From Cylicocyclus nassatus (taxonomy: Eukaryota > Nematoda > Chromadorea > Rhabditida > Strongylidae), in NCBI GenBank assembly GCA_958299035.1, contig CATQJL010000001.1, forward strand, positions 20,629,433 to 20,693,432: 64,000 nucleotides of DNA. The letters run 5' to 3'. A model generated the notes under the pieces. The model made no database searches. It worked only from the letters and a program-made list of their open reading frames with translations, and was not told the DNA's origin. Shown one piece after another: positions 36,831 to 48,280 of this stretch; the stretch's first letter is position 1; every line of letters starts with the position of its first letter. Both the position numbers and the translations under genes were made by a program.

Positions 36831-38612
36831 CGTAGCATTTTGGAGAGCAGAAAGTGAGGACACAAAATCAGTTAATTTTTGAAGCACATAAAATCCCTCA
36901 TATCTCGCGGCACAGAAGACCTAGAAAAAAGTCGACGGTCTAGTCGATTCTCCATGATCTCAGCTTTCGAATGGTATACAGCATGTTAGGGCTTCCTTGC
37001 TTCCCGGCTCTAAAAATCATTTGCTCCGGTAACCGATAAAAGCCAATACATTGGTGGAGCTGGGTTGGAGCAAGCTAATAGTAAATATCTCCACCCCATT
37101 TTTGAAAACTGGTTAGTTTTTTCGCCCAGCAACCTATATACCATTCGAAAGCTCAGGAAAAGGGGATTCGACCTAGACCGTCGCCTTCTTTCTAGCCTCC
37201 CTCTACCGAGAGATACACCGCATTTTATCTCAAAACATGGTCATTTTCAACAGCAGATTTCTGCCAAATGAAGACCTAATCACTGCTGATTGTCTATCTG
37301 TGTTAAAGAGCAAGTCTTCATTAACAAACATAGACCGTCGACTTTCTCGTAGCATTCATTTGGAGAGCAGAAAGTGAGGACACAAAATCAGTTAATTTTT
37401 GAAGCACATAAAATCCCTCATATCTCGCGGCACAGAAGACCTAGAAAAAAGTCGACGGTCTACGTCGATTCTCCATGATCTCAGCTTTCGAATGGTATAC
37501 AGCATGTTAGGGCTTCCTTGCTTCCCGGCTCTAAAAATCATTTGCTCCGGTAACCGATAAAAGCCAATACATTGGTGGAGCTGGGTTGGAGCAAGCTAAT
37601 AGTAAATATCTCCACCCCATTTTTGAAAACTGGTTAGTTTTTTCGCCCAGCAACCTATATACCATTCGAAAGCTCAGGAAAAGGGGATTCGACCTAGACC
37701 GTCGCCTTCTTTCTAGCCTCCCTCTACCGAGAGATACACCGCATTTTATCTCAAAACATGGTCATTTTCAACAGCAGATTTCTGCCAAATGAAGACCTAA
37801 TCACTGCTGATTGTCTATCTGTGTTAAAGAGCAAGTCTTCATTAACAAACATAGACCGTCGACTTTCTCGTAGCATTCATTTGGAGAGCAGAAAGTGAGG
37901 ACACAAAATCAGTTAATTTTTGAAGCACATAAAATCCCTCATATCTCGCGGCACAGAAGACCTAGAAAAAAGTCGACGGTCTACGTCGATTCTCCATGAT
38001 CTCAGCTTTCGAATGTTATACAGCATGTTAGGGCTTCCTTGCTTCCCGGCTCTAAAAATCATTTGCTCCGGTAACCGATAAAAGCCAATACATTGGTGGA
38101 GCTGGGTTGGAGCAAGCTAATAGTAAATATCTCCACCCCATTTTTGAAAACTGGTTAGTTTTTTCGCCCAGCAACCTATATACCATTCGAAAGCTCAGGA
38201 AAAGGGGATTCGACCTAGACCGTCGCCTTCTTTCTAGCCTCCCTCTACCGAGAGATACACCGCATTTTATCTCAAAACATGGTCATTTTCAACAGCAGAT
38301 TTCTGCCAAATGAAGACCTAATCACTGCTGATTGTCTATCTGTGTTAAAGAGCAAGTCTTCATTAACAAACATAGACCGTCGACTTTCTCGTAGCATTCA
38401 TTTGGAGAGCAGAAAGTGAGGACACAAAATCAGTTAATTTTTGAAGCACATAAAATCCCTCATATCTCGCGGCACAGAAGACCTAGAAAAAAGTCGACGG
38501 TCTAGTCGATTCTCCATGGTCTCAGCTTTCGAATGGTATACAGCATGTTAGGGCTTCCTTGCTTCCCGGCTCTAAAAATCATTTGCTTCGGTGACCCATA
38601 ATAGCCATTGTA
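36831..38612 (+). repeat. 521-bp tandem array, three full units and a partial fourth
   Basis: Units are 36831-37347 (517 bp), 37348-37868 (521), 37869-38389 (521) and a partial 38390-38612 cut by a MITE. Units differ at a handful of positions, so the array is young or homogenised. Each unit holds inverted pairs: aaagtcgacggtcta with tagaccgtcgacttt, and agctttcgaatggtata with tataccattcgaaagct. It may therefore be a tandemly amplified foldback element. The diverged continuation of the fourth unit resumes after the MITE near 39318. Confidence 0.9.
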
Positions 38613-39311
38613 CAGGTCGTCCCGAAAGTTTTTGCGCACGATTTCAAAAATTCATAACTTCTGATTTTTCCAACCGATTTGACTGCTTTCACTTTTATGT
38701 GAAAACGTAAGTCATGGTCTTTATAATGACATCTCATATGCTTAGTAATGATCATCTGTTGCATAGATAGAAGCTCAAAACCAAAATCACTCAAAATTGA
38801 ATTTTTGTGTAGGGTCATAAAAAATCAGAAACTTGCAACAAAAATCGGAGCAGTCAGTATTGTAGTTCACTAGCTCTTTCTAAAAGTGCAAAGTTTGCTC
38901 CGATTGAGCGTCTCCATGAAAAGTTATGATTTTCGAGCAAGCAATACAAGAAGGCGAATTTGATTTATTTTGGCATTTTTCAGGGAAATCATAACTTTTC
39001 ATGGAGACGCTCAATCGGCGCAAGCTTTGCACTGTTAGAAAGAGCTGGTGAAAGAACCTACAGTACTGACTGCTCCGATTTTTGTTGCAAGTCTCCGATT
39101 GCTTATGACCCTACACAGAAAATTAACATTTTATCATTTTTCTTCTATCGCTCCTATCTATGCAACAGATGACCATTACTAAGCAGCTGAGATGTCATTA
39201 TAAAAAGCATGACTTACCCTTTCACATAAAAGTGAAAGCAGTCAAATCGGTTGGAAAAATCAGAAGTTATGAATTTTGAAATTCATGCGCAAAAAATTTC
39301 TGGACGACCTG
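38613..39311. mobile_element. Foldback MITE with CAGGTCGTCC ends (699 bp)
   Basis: The element is almost wholly palindromic: gagcgtctccatgaaaag (38907) pairs with cttttcatggagacgctc (38995), and tatgcaacagatga with tcatctgttgcata. Left TA flank is present; the right flank reads ATA, so the target duplication is unclear. No transposase. Confidence 0.75.
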
Positions 39312-39314
39312 ATA

Positions 39315-39921
39315 AGAGCGAGGTGGACCAAGTTAATAGTGAAAAATGTGCTGTGGATTGACATCGTTATCAGCACTAACGGGAACGTGAGCGAACGCGT
39401 CTATTTAAGCGTGCTTATCGTTATTATATGTTTATGTTTTTCTGGTAAAAAATGCGCTTTTGATTGACATTATGCCATCATTATTAGCACACACTCAAAA
39501 ACCTATGGGAGATTGGTGAATTTCCACACCTTCACACAAAAACCCGCCCATTTTTGGAATCTATACTCTGTAAAACTAGTGCTGAAGAAGGTCACTTTCG
39601 TGAAAACGCTCTAGACTCACCTTACCTAATTTGTAGAGAATGGTTGGTTTCAATGAATCAAAAACTCTAAGACATTCAGAAGAATAACATGTTATTAAAA
39701 TATCCCTCAATGTTTTGGAAAGGTTGGCAGTTTGAAAAGCAAACGGCAGGCAGAATACTTTACAAAATCGCAATGACTCGCATGTGTTCCAGTTCAACAG
39801 CGAGGCAGAATGAGAACCTTAAGCCGACGAAAATGTTGTATTGATACAGAGTTGACAATTGAGCGAAACTCTCTGATTTCTTGCATAAGGAATCCAAGCA
39901 GATTGTCCTAGTAATGAGGAA
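39315..39921. other. AT-rich sequence, diverged end of 521-bp unit, no gene
   Basis: 39318-39360 resembles the interior of the 521-bp unit (gtggagctgggtt region). Nothing else was recognised. Confidence 0.4.
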
Positions 39922-40899
39922 ATGTCCGGGAAGTCCATTGCTGATCATCAGGTTGCTGAAGAATTCAAGGCTGCTGAATTCACAAACATGGATATGAACA
40001 AAAGGAAGGTGATAGTACAAAGCATAGTTACTGCACTTAGATCCCGGCTGGAGTGCGAACCCAACTCTGTGCTTTATGTTTTTGGAAGTTGTTCGCATTG
40101 TGACATTATGACCTATGATATTGAAAAAAAAAACCAACGCGCAGCATAGTACCTCCTTTTTTTCGGCTATTCCGCAGATGCTGTTAAAGAAGAAGTTGAG
40201 CAGCTTTCTAATCAGCTAACAGGACCAGAGGAGGTGGAGCCAGAGTTCGACAAGGCCCAAAAAAGTATGCACTATTTCCTTCCCGTATTGCGAAAGCATA
40301 TGCGATCTGGCTCTTTTCCCATTACTTACCGCAAAAATCTGATGGACTTACTAGCAAAGCTAGTTTCCATTCCGACTAGCACGGCAGAGGTGGAGAAAGA
40401 AATTTTCTATCTACTCTGTTATCAGAACACAACGCAGAAGTCGTACAACGATAGAGCATCTAAGCAAATACTTAAGATTTGTCAACCTTCTACTAAACAC
40501 ATTGTTATCCAAAAACTTCATTTGAAGGATTGGTCTAAGTGGTCCAGACAGGCTGTTACCGTATGACTTTTTGGAATATCCTAAAAGATGGTATGAAGAA
40601 ACTGGTCACCTACCTGCTGACTTCCTGGTGCTACCAGAGGGGCAGAAAAAAAAAAATCACAAAAGCACTTAGAAGAAGAAGAAAGTTTCAAATCCATTTT
40701 CGACTCAGAACGCTTTTGCACGCAATTCTACTTCTACTCCGATGATCGTTTAGAGGAAGAAGAAGGTTTTTCAGACAGCAAACTTGTTGTCTCTAACGTT
40801 AGCGATAGTGATAGTGTTGATGATGATGTGCAGGAAATGAAGTTGTTCCTAACTTGTACATCTTTTGAGATAAACCGTATGGCTTTCGTTTTTTGTTGA
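39922..40899 (+). pseudogene. Broken protein-coding gene, unidentified
   Basis: A coding-looking frame starts at ATG 39922 (MSGKSIADHQVAEEF), passes one TAG at 40147-40149, and continues in the same register to 40566 (DAVKEEVEQLSN, SMHYFLPVLRKHM, TQKSYNDRASKQILKICQ). It then shifts to another register at about 40532 (GLSGPDRLLPYDFLEYPKRW). It returns to the first register near an A-run at 40635-40646, giving an acidic tail (FYFYSDDRLEEEE, SDSDSVDDDVQEM) to the TGA at 40897. One stop plus two frame shifts break an otherwise continuous protein of about 320 residues. No introns are visible, so a retrocopy is possible. Two segments faintly resemble the helical domain of splicing factor Prp18, but the family's central conserved loop is missing; I do not assign it. 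Confidence 0.6.
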
Positions 40900-42184
40900 T
40901 GCAGTGAAACAGGAGCACAGATCTTCATAATCAAATTTTTTTCAAACTTTTTAATTTCTTTTGAAAACTTAAATTTTTTTTTCAATTTGTGCCTAGATAA
41001 GGTACAAATTAGAGCTCTTCATACCACGCTTTTTTACCTTTTCTCTCTTCCTCCCCCCCCCCCCCCTAGACTCACATACCCCCTTCACCCTGGAAGGTCA
41101 GGAACAGCCGAGACCCCCTTCACCTGGGGAGAGCCCGGCTCCCCCTATCGCACCTATGCCTCTGACACCCTTTAGCAATGAAAAGATGCGTGTGAGCTTC
41201 TTTTTCACAGTTTGCTAGATGAAAACAGTAGAGACAAAAAGCGAGAGGTTACGGACAAGTAAGATTTTAAAATAAATGCAGCAATCAGTGCAAAGCGCTG
41301 TCAGAGGGCCAACACGTTGCTTAGGTGACTAATTTTATAGACTTTTTATAGCGAAAGTAAGAGTGGTCGAATACTCTCATTTGAAATGCTACATCAGTGG
41401 AAAAATTGTTCTGAAATACTAGGGCTTGGCAATTTTTCGGAAGTTGCCTTCTGTGATAGTCATTTGATTTTTCGTTGGTGAATCTAATAGTTTCTAGAAT
41501 GAGTCGCTGAGTAAATGTGGTACGGCTTGCTTTGAGAAAAAAGTGCGAAAAAGCGCAGAAGCACGGGAAAGACGATTGCGACGGTGTATGGCTCCCTGCG
41601 GGAGATTAATTCTAATGCAAACTACTGCCGGTTCTTCATGTCTGTCTGAATTAATCGCGGGTTCACCCTCCCCGTCTGTGAATGGGAATATTCCAACACC
41701 ACAGATTTTCGCAGATTTTTCGCCTTACCCGGGATCTCTGAACCCGCGCGCACTTGTCATCTGCGGAACCAAAACAGATCCGTCTCCAATCTTCTACTCA
41801 TACACACATAACGTATCGACTGTCACAAATATCCTTTCTCCCTCTTCATAATGTCAGAGGCGTCGAGCTGTTTCGACTATAATTGCACCGTCATCCTCAA
41901 CTGATTTTCCTCAGCTATTATGTTGGGGCAAAGTGTCCGTGACACACTGAACGGGTGCGTAGCAAGCGTTACCCAGGCAGCCGCCTGGTGCCGCAGCCAG
42001 CCGCCAGAGCTGGCACCAACGCCGCGGCTGAGCTTCCGTAAGCGCGCTCTCGTCGTCCGCAATCTCTCGCAGAGAGATTTTCGCAGCAGCCTCGCACCTC
42101 ATCGCGCTGAGGTGCGAAAATTCCCTCAGAGGTCGCGCTACTGCCACATATTATATATCGATCAACACAGCGGGAAATTTGTAG
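40900..42184. other. Spacer with C-run and GC-rich island, no gene supported
   Basis: A C run at 41052-41067 is followed by mixed sequence. 41920-42140 is a GC-rich island with many small hairpins (ccgcagccagccgccag, gcagagagattttcgc). ORFs at 41543-41851 and 41920-42192 have no recognised domain. Confidence 0.4.
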
Positions 42185-42701
42185 TTTATTAGCAATATAC
42201 ATTACAAAAAATATACAAAAACAAAAAAAGTTAAATAAATTAAAAAAAAACACAAAAAAATGCAAATGAAAATCACAATCAAATTTACAATTTTACATCC
42301 GGTGAATTCTGGGTTTGATAAATTTTCAAAAAGATTCGGTAACAAGCAAAAAATCAAAAATTACCTCCAAAAGCAACGGATTTTCTACATAGGTAATTTG
42401 AGCAAGATGCTCAGACTGAAGGCTGTAAAGCTGAGAGTTTGACATCTCGAATCTTAGCTGCTCAGCATCATTTCATCTTTTATACCTCCATATGTGGCAC
42501 AGTTTTTCTAATATCTGACCTAGTTGGTGTTAGAAGTCTTCTGCCCCAAAGGTCACAACGAATTGTGCCAAAAAACCATTCAACAATCTATTTTATATTA
42601 ATCTATTTTATTAAATTTGATTGTGATTTTCATTTGTGCTTTTTTGTGTTTTTTTTTATTTATTTGACTTTTTTGTTTTTGTATATTTTTTGCAATTTAT
42701 A
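42185..42701. repeat. Inverted repeat with about 95-bp arms
   Basis: The A-rich arm 42189-42286 pairs with the T-rich arm about 42605-42700, enclosing about 320 bp of unrelated sequence. It abuts the Helitron-type end at 42702. Confidence 0.7.
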
Positions 42702-42956
42702 TCTTATATATAAAGCTGAATGTCTGTTTGTATGTATGTATGTATGTATGTATGTATGTATGTCTGTATGTCTGTCTGTGTGTACGTATGTTCCGAATAG
42801 AAAATTCCATTTCTGAACCGATCCGGACCAAACTTGGCACACATACACTTCGGGCCCCGGCGCGTGTCATAGGCTACTTTTCGTCATCGATCGATATCGA
42901 TTTTATCGATTTTTATCGATTTTTTTGCTGAGTTCACCTACGGGGCTGGGAGTTGG
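42702..42956 (+). mobile_element. Helitron-type 5' end with TATG microsatellite
   Basis: Starts TCTTATATATAAAGCTGAAT after an A, followed by a (TATG)n run at about 42729-42765 and the cgatccggaccaaacttggc segment shared in inverse with 33660-33934. It leads straight into the 120-bp array. No 3' end is seen before the gap. Confidence 0.65.
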
Positions 42957-43345
42957 CACAGGGGGGTAATCGAGCATGGGGATTCCGAATACAATATTGG
43001 TTTTCAGGATTATCGATTACTTTTATCGATTTTATCGATTTTTTTGCAAAGTTTGAGCTACGGGGCTGGGAGTTGGCACAGGGGGGTAATCGAGCATGGG
43101 GATTCCGAATACAATATTGGTTTTCAGGATTATCGATTACTTTTATCGATTTTATCGATTTTTTTGCAAAGTTTGAGCTACGGGGCTGGGAGTTCGCACA
43201 GGGGGGTAATCGAGCATGGGGATTCCGAATACAATATTGGTTTTCAGGATTATCGATTACTTTTATCGATTTTATCGATTTTTTTGCAAAGTTTGAGCTA
43301 GGGGGCTGGGAGTTGGCACAGGGGGGTAATCGAGCATGCTGATCA
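42957..43345 (+). repeat. 120-bp satellite, forward arm
   Basis: Three units of exactly 120 bp (42957, 43077, 43197) and a partial fourth, nearly identical, each with a run of tatcgat motifs and a GGGGGG tract. Confidence 0.9.
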
Positions 43346-43810
43346 TCCCCAAGGGGGGTGATCAGCATGCTCGAACACCCCTGTGCCAAATTCCAGCCCC
43401 CTAGCTCAAATTTTCAAAAAATCGATAAAATCGATAAAAGTAATGGACGATCTTGAAAACTAATATTGTATTCGTAATCTGCATGCTCGATTACCCTCTG
43501 TGCAAACTCCCAGCCCCGCAGGTCAAACTTTGCAAAAAAATCGATAAAATCGATAAAAGTAATGGACGATCCTGAAAACTAATATTGTATTCGGAATCCC
43601 CATGCTCACTTCCCCCCTGTGCCAACTCCTAGCCCTGTAGGTGAACTCTGCCAAAAAATCGATAAAATCAATAAAAGCAATCGATAGTTCTGAAAACTAA
43701 TATTGTATTCGGAATCCCCATGCTCACTTCCCCCCTGTGCCAACTCCTAGCCCTGTAGGTGAACTCTGCCAAAAAATCGATAAAAATCGGTAAAATCGAC
43801 ATCGATCGAT
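43346..43810 (-). repeat. 120-bp satellite, inverted arm
   Basis: From the palindromic centre at about 43352 (ctgatcatcccc/ggggtgatcag) the same repeat continues in inverted orientation with more diverged units (period 119-121) up to the gap. This makes a long hairpin with the forward arm. Confidence 0.85.
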
Positions 43811-44310
43811 NNNNNNNNNNNNNNNNNNNNNNNNNNNNNNNNNNNNNNNNNNNNNNNNNNNNNNNNNNNNNNNNNNNNNNNNNNNNNNNNNNNNNNNNNN
43901 NNNNNNNNNNNNNNNNNNNNNNNNNNNNNNNNNNNNNNNNNNNNNNNNNNNNNNNNNNNNNNNNNNNNNNNNNNNNNNNNNNNNNNNNNNNNNNNNNNNN
44001 NNNNNNNNNNNNNNNNNNNNNNNNNNNNNNNNNNNNNNNNNNNNNNNNNNNNNNNNNNNNNNNNNNNNNNNNNNNNNNNNNNNNNNNNNNNNNNNNNNNN
44101 NNNNNNNNNNNNNNNNNNNNNNNNNNNNNNNNNNNNNNNNNNNNNNNNNNNNNNNNNNNNNNNNNNNNNNNNNNNNNNNNNNNNNNNNNNNNNNNNNNNN
44201 NNNNNNNNNNNNNNNNNNNNNNNNNNNNNNNNNNNNNNNNNNNNNNNNNNNNNNNNNNNNNNNNNNNNNNNNNNNNNNNNNNNNNNNNNNNNNNNNNNNN
44301 NNNNNNNNNN
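43811..44310. other. Assembly gap of exactly 500 N
   Basis: The round length suggests a placeholder of unknown true size. Open frames drawn across it are meaningless. Confidence 0.98.
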
Positions 44311-44335
44311 AAGCAGTGGTATCAACGCAGAGTAC
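44311..44335 (+). other. SMART template-switch primer sequence (artefact)
   Basis: The 25 bases after the gap (AAGCAGTGGTATCAACGCAG followed by AGTAC) equal the SMART/Clontech cDNA amplification primer. It is not genomic; the contig end was left untrimmed. Confidence 0.95.
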
Positions 44336-44479
44336 TGGACGAAAAGTTGGACTTCAATCTATGAATGTGATCTATGAAATCGACTTATCTTCACTAGAAC
44401 CTAGCGCCTCCGCTCTGCTCGTCTTTTTCACCCCCCCCCCTTTCTCCCAAGCCCGGAAATGACCTATACGAACAATATG

Positions 44480-44590
44480 GGGGGACGGAAGTTTCTCACC
44501 CGAGCCATTTTCTCGCACCTAAGTGATGTGCCTGGCAGGCACATCACTTAGGTGCGAGAAAATGGCTCGGGTGAGAAACTTCCCGCACCC
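44480..44590. mobile_element. Palindromic Mutator-like MITE (111 bp)
   Basis: A near-perfect hairpin around cctggcagg has ends GGGTGCGGGAAGTTTCTCAC-type and a 9-bp duplication AACAATATG (44471-44479, 44591-44599). Copies A and B show the unfilled site (cgaacaacatgttgtctgc near 1849 and 10863). G-starting ends and a 9-bp duplication suit MULEs. No coding capacity. Confidence 0.85.
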
Positions 44591-45597
44591 AACAATATGT
44601 TGTCCGCACAATTTGAGACAACCGAAAGGACATAGATTTGCAAGCGAAATTGTTATTGCCCGGTCCAACGTGCTAATTTTCAACCTCAATTCACACCTTG
44701 CCTTCATCATTCGTCGCCACTAAATCATTTCGATATAGCTACCAAGGGGTGAGGATTGAGGGGAGGGTTACTTGTACAATTCATGATGTGGAGAAAAAAC
44801 ATGAGTATTTTGGAGTATCAATTACAAGCAAGTCTACCAAATACAAGATTTGAGAAAAAAAAACACCTTCAATCACTAGATTGAATAGATCGATTCTACT
44901 AATTTTTGTTGCACCAAGACTGTCAAGCAATGCAGCGCCGGAATTTTCTTCAGTTGAATGTGAAGAACTTTTTGTGAACGATGAGGCGTGCTGATGACCC
45001 TGCCGATGAAAATTTTTTTGGAAGGATTTCAATACATAGGGCTTGAAGCCCTTGGTTATTAGAAAACAGGCATGGCAGTCACTTTCAAAAAATCGGGGAA
45101 AGTTGTGAATTCACAGGCAAAAACAAATCATTAAAACAAATCAATTTCTCAACTTTTATGTCAATAAAAGAATCTTGTGATCCATTCTCCCCAGCCCCCC
45201 CCCCCTTCTTGCCGCTGTCAAGCTGCAATTTACACAAAATTCATCTATAGAAAACCCAATTTTGCATTCACACTTTTCTGCATTTCTTCCTTTGCAAGGA
45301 GGGATTTGCTAATGATGAACATTAAGGAAAGGTTGCAATGTGTTTCAAGCAATTTTTGAGTTATTTTGCAGACATATGATTTATACAAGCTAAAGTAGCA
45401 AAGTACGCAGATTGGAAAAAGCGCTAACATAACTCCGGAAAGTTTCAACCTAACCAGTCAACCAGAAAATGTCGTGCATTAGTGCATCTACAAAAGTTAC
45501 CTGCCATCCGGTACGCAAATAGAATAAATGACAAAAGAATTGCTGTAGGCTTCTTAGCTAGAAAACCCGGCGAAAATGAGCGCATAGCATGATTTGG

Positions 45598-45728
45598 AAG
45601 GGGCTCACTGGCAGTGATGTGACAGTGAACGATGCGTCGTTCAGGGCCCCAGGTGAAAAACGATGTTGTCAGGCCGGTGAGGATTTCAATAAATCCAAAC
45701 GTGCCGCTCTTCTAGCACTGCCATTCAT
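45598..45728. other. Conserved block 1, copy C
   Basis: Counterpart of 2617-2755; only a few substitutions in the 85-base core. Confidence 0.5.
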
Positions 45729-46603
45729 CTAGGCGCATAAAACACAAAGGAAAGGGATTCTGTATAGAGTAGGGGACGAGAGCGCCGGCGCACTGCAGAA
45801 GGATTTTAGAGTGAAAAAAGTACAAAGAGATTAGCTAAGAAGATTGACTTCGACGCAAAGAAGATAATCGAATAACTGGAGAAAATGGTTGCTTCCTCTT
45901 TTCTTTTGTTACAATGCATGTAATATCTTAGGAGGGGTAACCCTAGGGAAGAATGTTAAATCGATGTAATTTTTCTGAAAAACATTAAGACTTTGAAAAA
46001 GTCTAGAACTTATTCTGAAGGAAGAAGAGATCAGAAAGCACATGCTCTCAAACAGTATGGTCAAGGTGAATCTGCCATTTACAAGAAAACCACCTTTTGA
46101 AGAAATATCTCCTTTGGTACTTGCAATTACTTTTGTATGATAGGAAACTAGAATTTGGAATATACTATTTGTTATTCGACAAGTTTTGTAAAACCAGTCG
46201 CATGCATAGTGACGTTCTAAAATGTTAAGAGTCAATATCTTTTAATCTAAAAAGTGAATCGATATATTGTTCTGTGCGCTAACGTGGACATAGTAGAGAT
46301 TCAATAACATGGACTCCAAAATATGTTGCGTGATAACTAATCAATATATTGATTTTTCGAAAGCTATCCATATGCAAAATTCATCATTATGAAGCTAGGG
46401 TGGAACAATGCATAGAGACATCCTAATCACTTCATATGAGATTTATCCAAATTTCTTATGTAACTTGTTCTAAGCCTCTAGCACATTTGAATGTCCAGTT
46501 TGTAGAGGACATAACTGAGGACTGACTTTCTATGTGCTTACTTTTTAAGCTTTTGAAAGAAGAAGAAATTATGAAAAAACTCAATCCAATCCCCTCCAAC
46601 CAT

Positions 46604-46790
46604 AAATATGAATGCCACCACTTTTCGTGCGCCATCATTGAATGAATGGCATACGACAAAAAACAGCTTGCAGGAGCTGCAGCTGACAAACTTTTCATAC
46701 TTCATGCATGGCATTAAGAGCTTTTCAAGAGGAATGTATGAGGGAAGAAAACGACTCGAGAGTTTCTACATTTGCATTTCTATAGAGAAT
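46604..46790. other. Shared element of unit 1 near 3' part (copy C)
   Basis: Aligns with 3800-3965 and 12800-12965, including ttcatgcatggc and gcttttcaagaggaatgt. No function recognised. Confidence 0.4.
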
Positions 46791-47237
46791 ATTTATGGTG
46801 GAGAACATAAAAACGCGCACGAGAGGAAGTGAAGGGAGGGGAGGGGGGAGTTGGTTTTTGAAGGCAAGTGTCTTGCTGTCTTGAGATGCATCTAACTAAT
46901 TGTAAGTATAAGAAGACTTGTTCTTGTATGAAAGGGGAAGGGGGCGGGGGGGGGGGGAGGAAACTTGAGGAGTTATGACATACTGAGGGAATGTATCCAT
47001 AACTTCTCTAAGACTTTGAGTTATCAATCCTAGAATGTGAAGGATATTACAAAGTTAAGAATGAAATAAATTTTCAAAACGATGAATATTAAAACATAAA
47101 ATCGAGCCAATTCATCAATCATCCAGCATTTAGCGCACAGTAAAAAAAAATGAGTGACCTGGGACAGGCAATTAGAGGGAGAAGGAGAAGGAAACAATGT
47201 AATGGGAAGAGCGTAGAATCATAAAATATTTCAGGTT

Positions 47238-47286
47238 GGAGTAATAATAATATTAATATTATTAATATTAATAATATTATTACTTC
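47238..47286. repeat. AT palindrome
   Basis: TAATATTAATATTATTA-type near-palindrome of about 45 bases bounded by gtaataat and attattac. Confidence 0.7.
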
Positions 47287-47397
47287 AATCATTTATTCAA
47301 CGCCCTTATGTGTTCAGGAAAAACGTGAGAAACTCTATATCATTCCCAGACTTACCAGAAACTCATACAATACGAAGAGGTTAGGAAAACGCAGTGA

Positions 47398-47524
47398 ATC
47401 CAAAAGGGCAATAAAACGCTCTTGCAGAGAAAGAGTATCGTATGTGTCGAGCTGCTGTGTGTGAACAAAGCGAAACGACACATCAAAGAGTAACCGGCAG
47501 GGGTCAGGTGCCGTTACTGTAATT
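47398..47524. other. Conserved block 2, copy C
   Basis: Counterpart of 4270-4407; the + frame has in-frame stops here, the - frame stays open. Confidence 0.45.
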
Positions 47525-47565
47525 AACAACACTCCTAGACACAGATTAACCCAGGTTATATAGAC

Positions 47566-47982
47566 GGGGGGCGGAAGTTTCTCACCCGAGCCATATTCTC
47601 GCACCTGAGTGATGTGCCTGCCAGGCACATCACTTAGGTGCGAGAATATGGCTCGGGTGAGAAACTTCCGCCCTCCCCCCCTTCTGAGGAGCTCGTAAGT
47701 GTAGCGAGCTCGGATGTGCCTGGCAGGCACATCACTTAGGTGCGAGAATATGGCTCGGGTGAGAAACTTCCCGCACCCCTTGGTCTTTTGAGGAGCTCGT
47801 AAGTGTAGCGAGCTCGGATGTGCCTGGCAGGCACATCACTCAGGTGCGAGAATATGGCTCGGGTGAGAAACTTCCCCCCCCCCCCTTCTGAGGAGCTCGT
47901 AAGTGTAGCGAGCTCGGATGTGCTTGGCAGGCACATCACTTAGGTGCGAGAATATGGCTCGGGTGAGAAACTTCCCGCACCC
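47566..47982. mobile_element. Expanded Mutator-like MITE array (417 bp)
   Basis: Four hairpin-bearing monomers of the same family as 44480-44590. Internal starts gaggagctcg at 47686, 47790 and 47890 give a 100-104 bp period. Each later monomer holds two hairpins (gagctcg..cgagctc and gatgtgcc..ggcacatc). The whole array is flanked by one ATATAGAC duplication (47558-47565, 47983-47990), so it moved or expanded as one unit. Confidence 0.8.
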
Positions 47983-48246
47983 ATATAGACATGTGTTCGG
48001 TTAGCAGCTGGTAGACGAGACGATTGACTATCTAAAGAAATTTGAAAACGAAAGGAAGAGACTTGCATAATTTTGCTGATTTTGCTGGCAGCCAATTAAG
48101 GAGTGCTCAGACAACTCACGGGAGCTTTCCGAAAACAAGCCATTTTGGCAAACTTCCCGAAGAACTCATTTAACACAGAGGTGAATGGAAGCGCAAAAAT
48201 GGGAGTTTCCCGAAAACTTTGACGTCAGGAGCAACGCAGTTAGGAA

Positions 48247-48270
48247 CTTCCCGAGGATTTCCTCGGGAAG
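48247..48270. repeat. Perfect hairpin at transposon left end
   Basis: CTTCCCGAGGA-TT-TCCTCGGGAAG: an 11-bp stem made of two inverted copies of the subterminal motif. Confidence 0.85.
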
Positions 48271-48274
48271 TATC

Positions 48275-48280
48275 TATAAA
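48275..48280 (+). promoter_or_regulatory. Possible TATA box of the transposon gene
   Basis: TATAAA in gtatctataaatgc just inside the left subterminal cluster, a usual place for a transposase promoter. Confidence 0.35.

Noticed and set aside
37065..38313. 68-codon frame repeated three times in the 521-bp array
   Set aside because: It starts at TTG, is repeated only because the DNA is, and resembles no protein.
40234..40566. Prp18 splicing factor assignment
   Set aside because: Two helical segments look similar, but the conserved central region is missing and the tail does not fit; the resemblance is too weak to name it.
36831..43345. CRISPR array from direct repeats
   Set aside because: Repeats are 120 or 521 bp and contiguous without spacers; the genome is eukaryotic.
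43747..44364. Long frames across the N gap
   Set aside because: They consist almost wholly of undefined residues.
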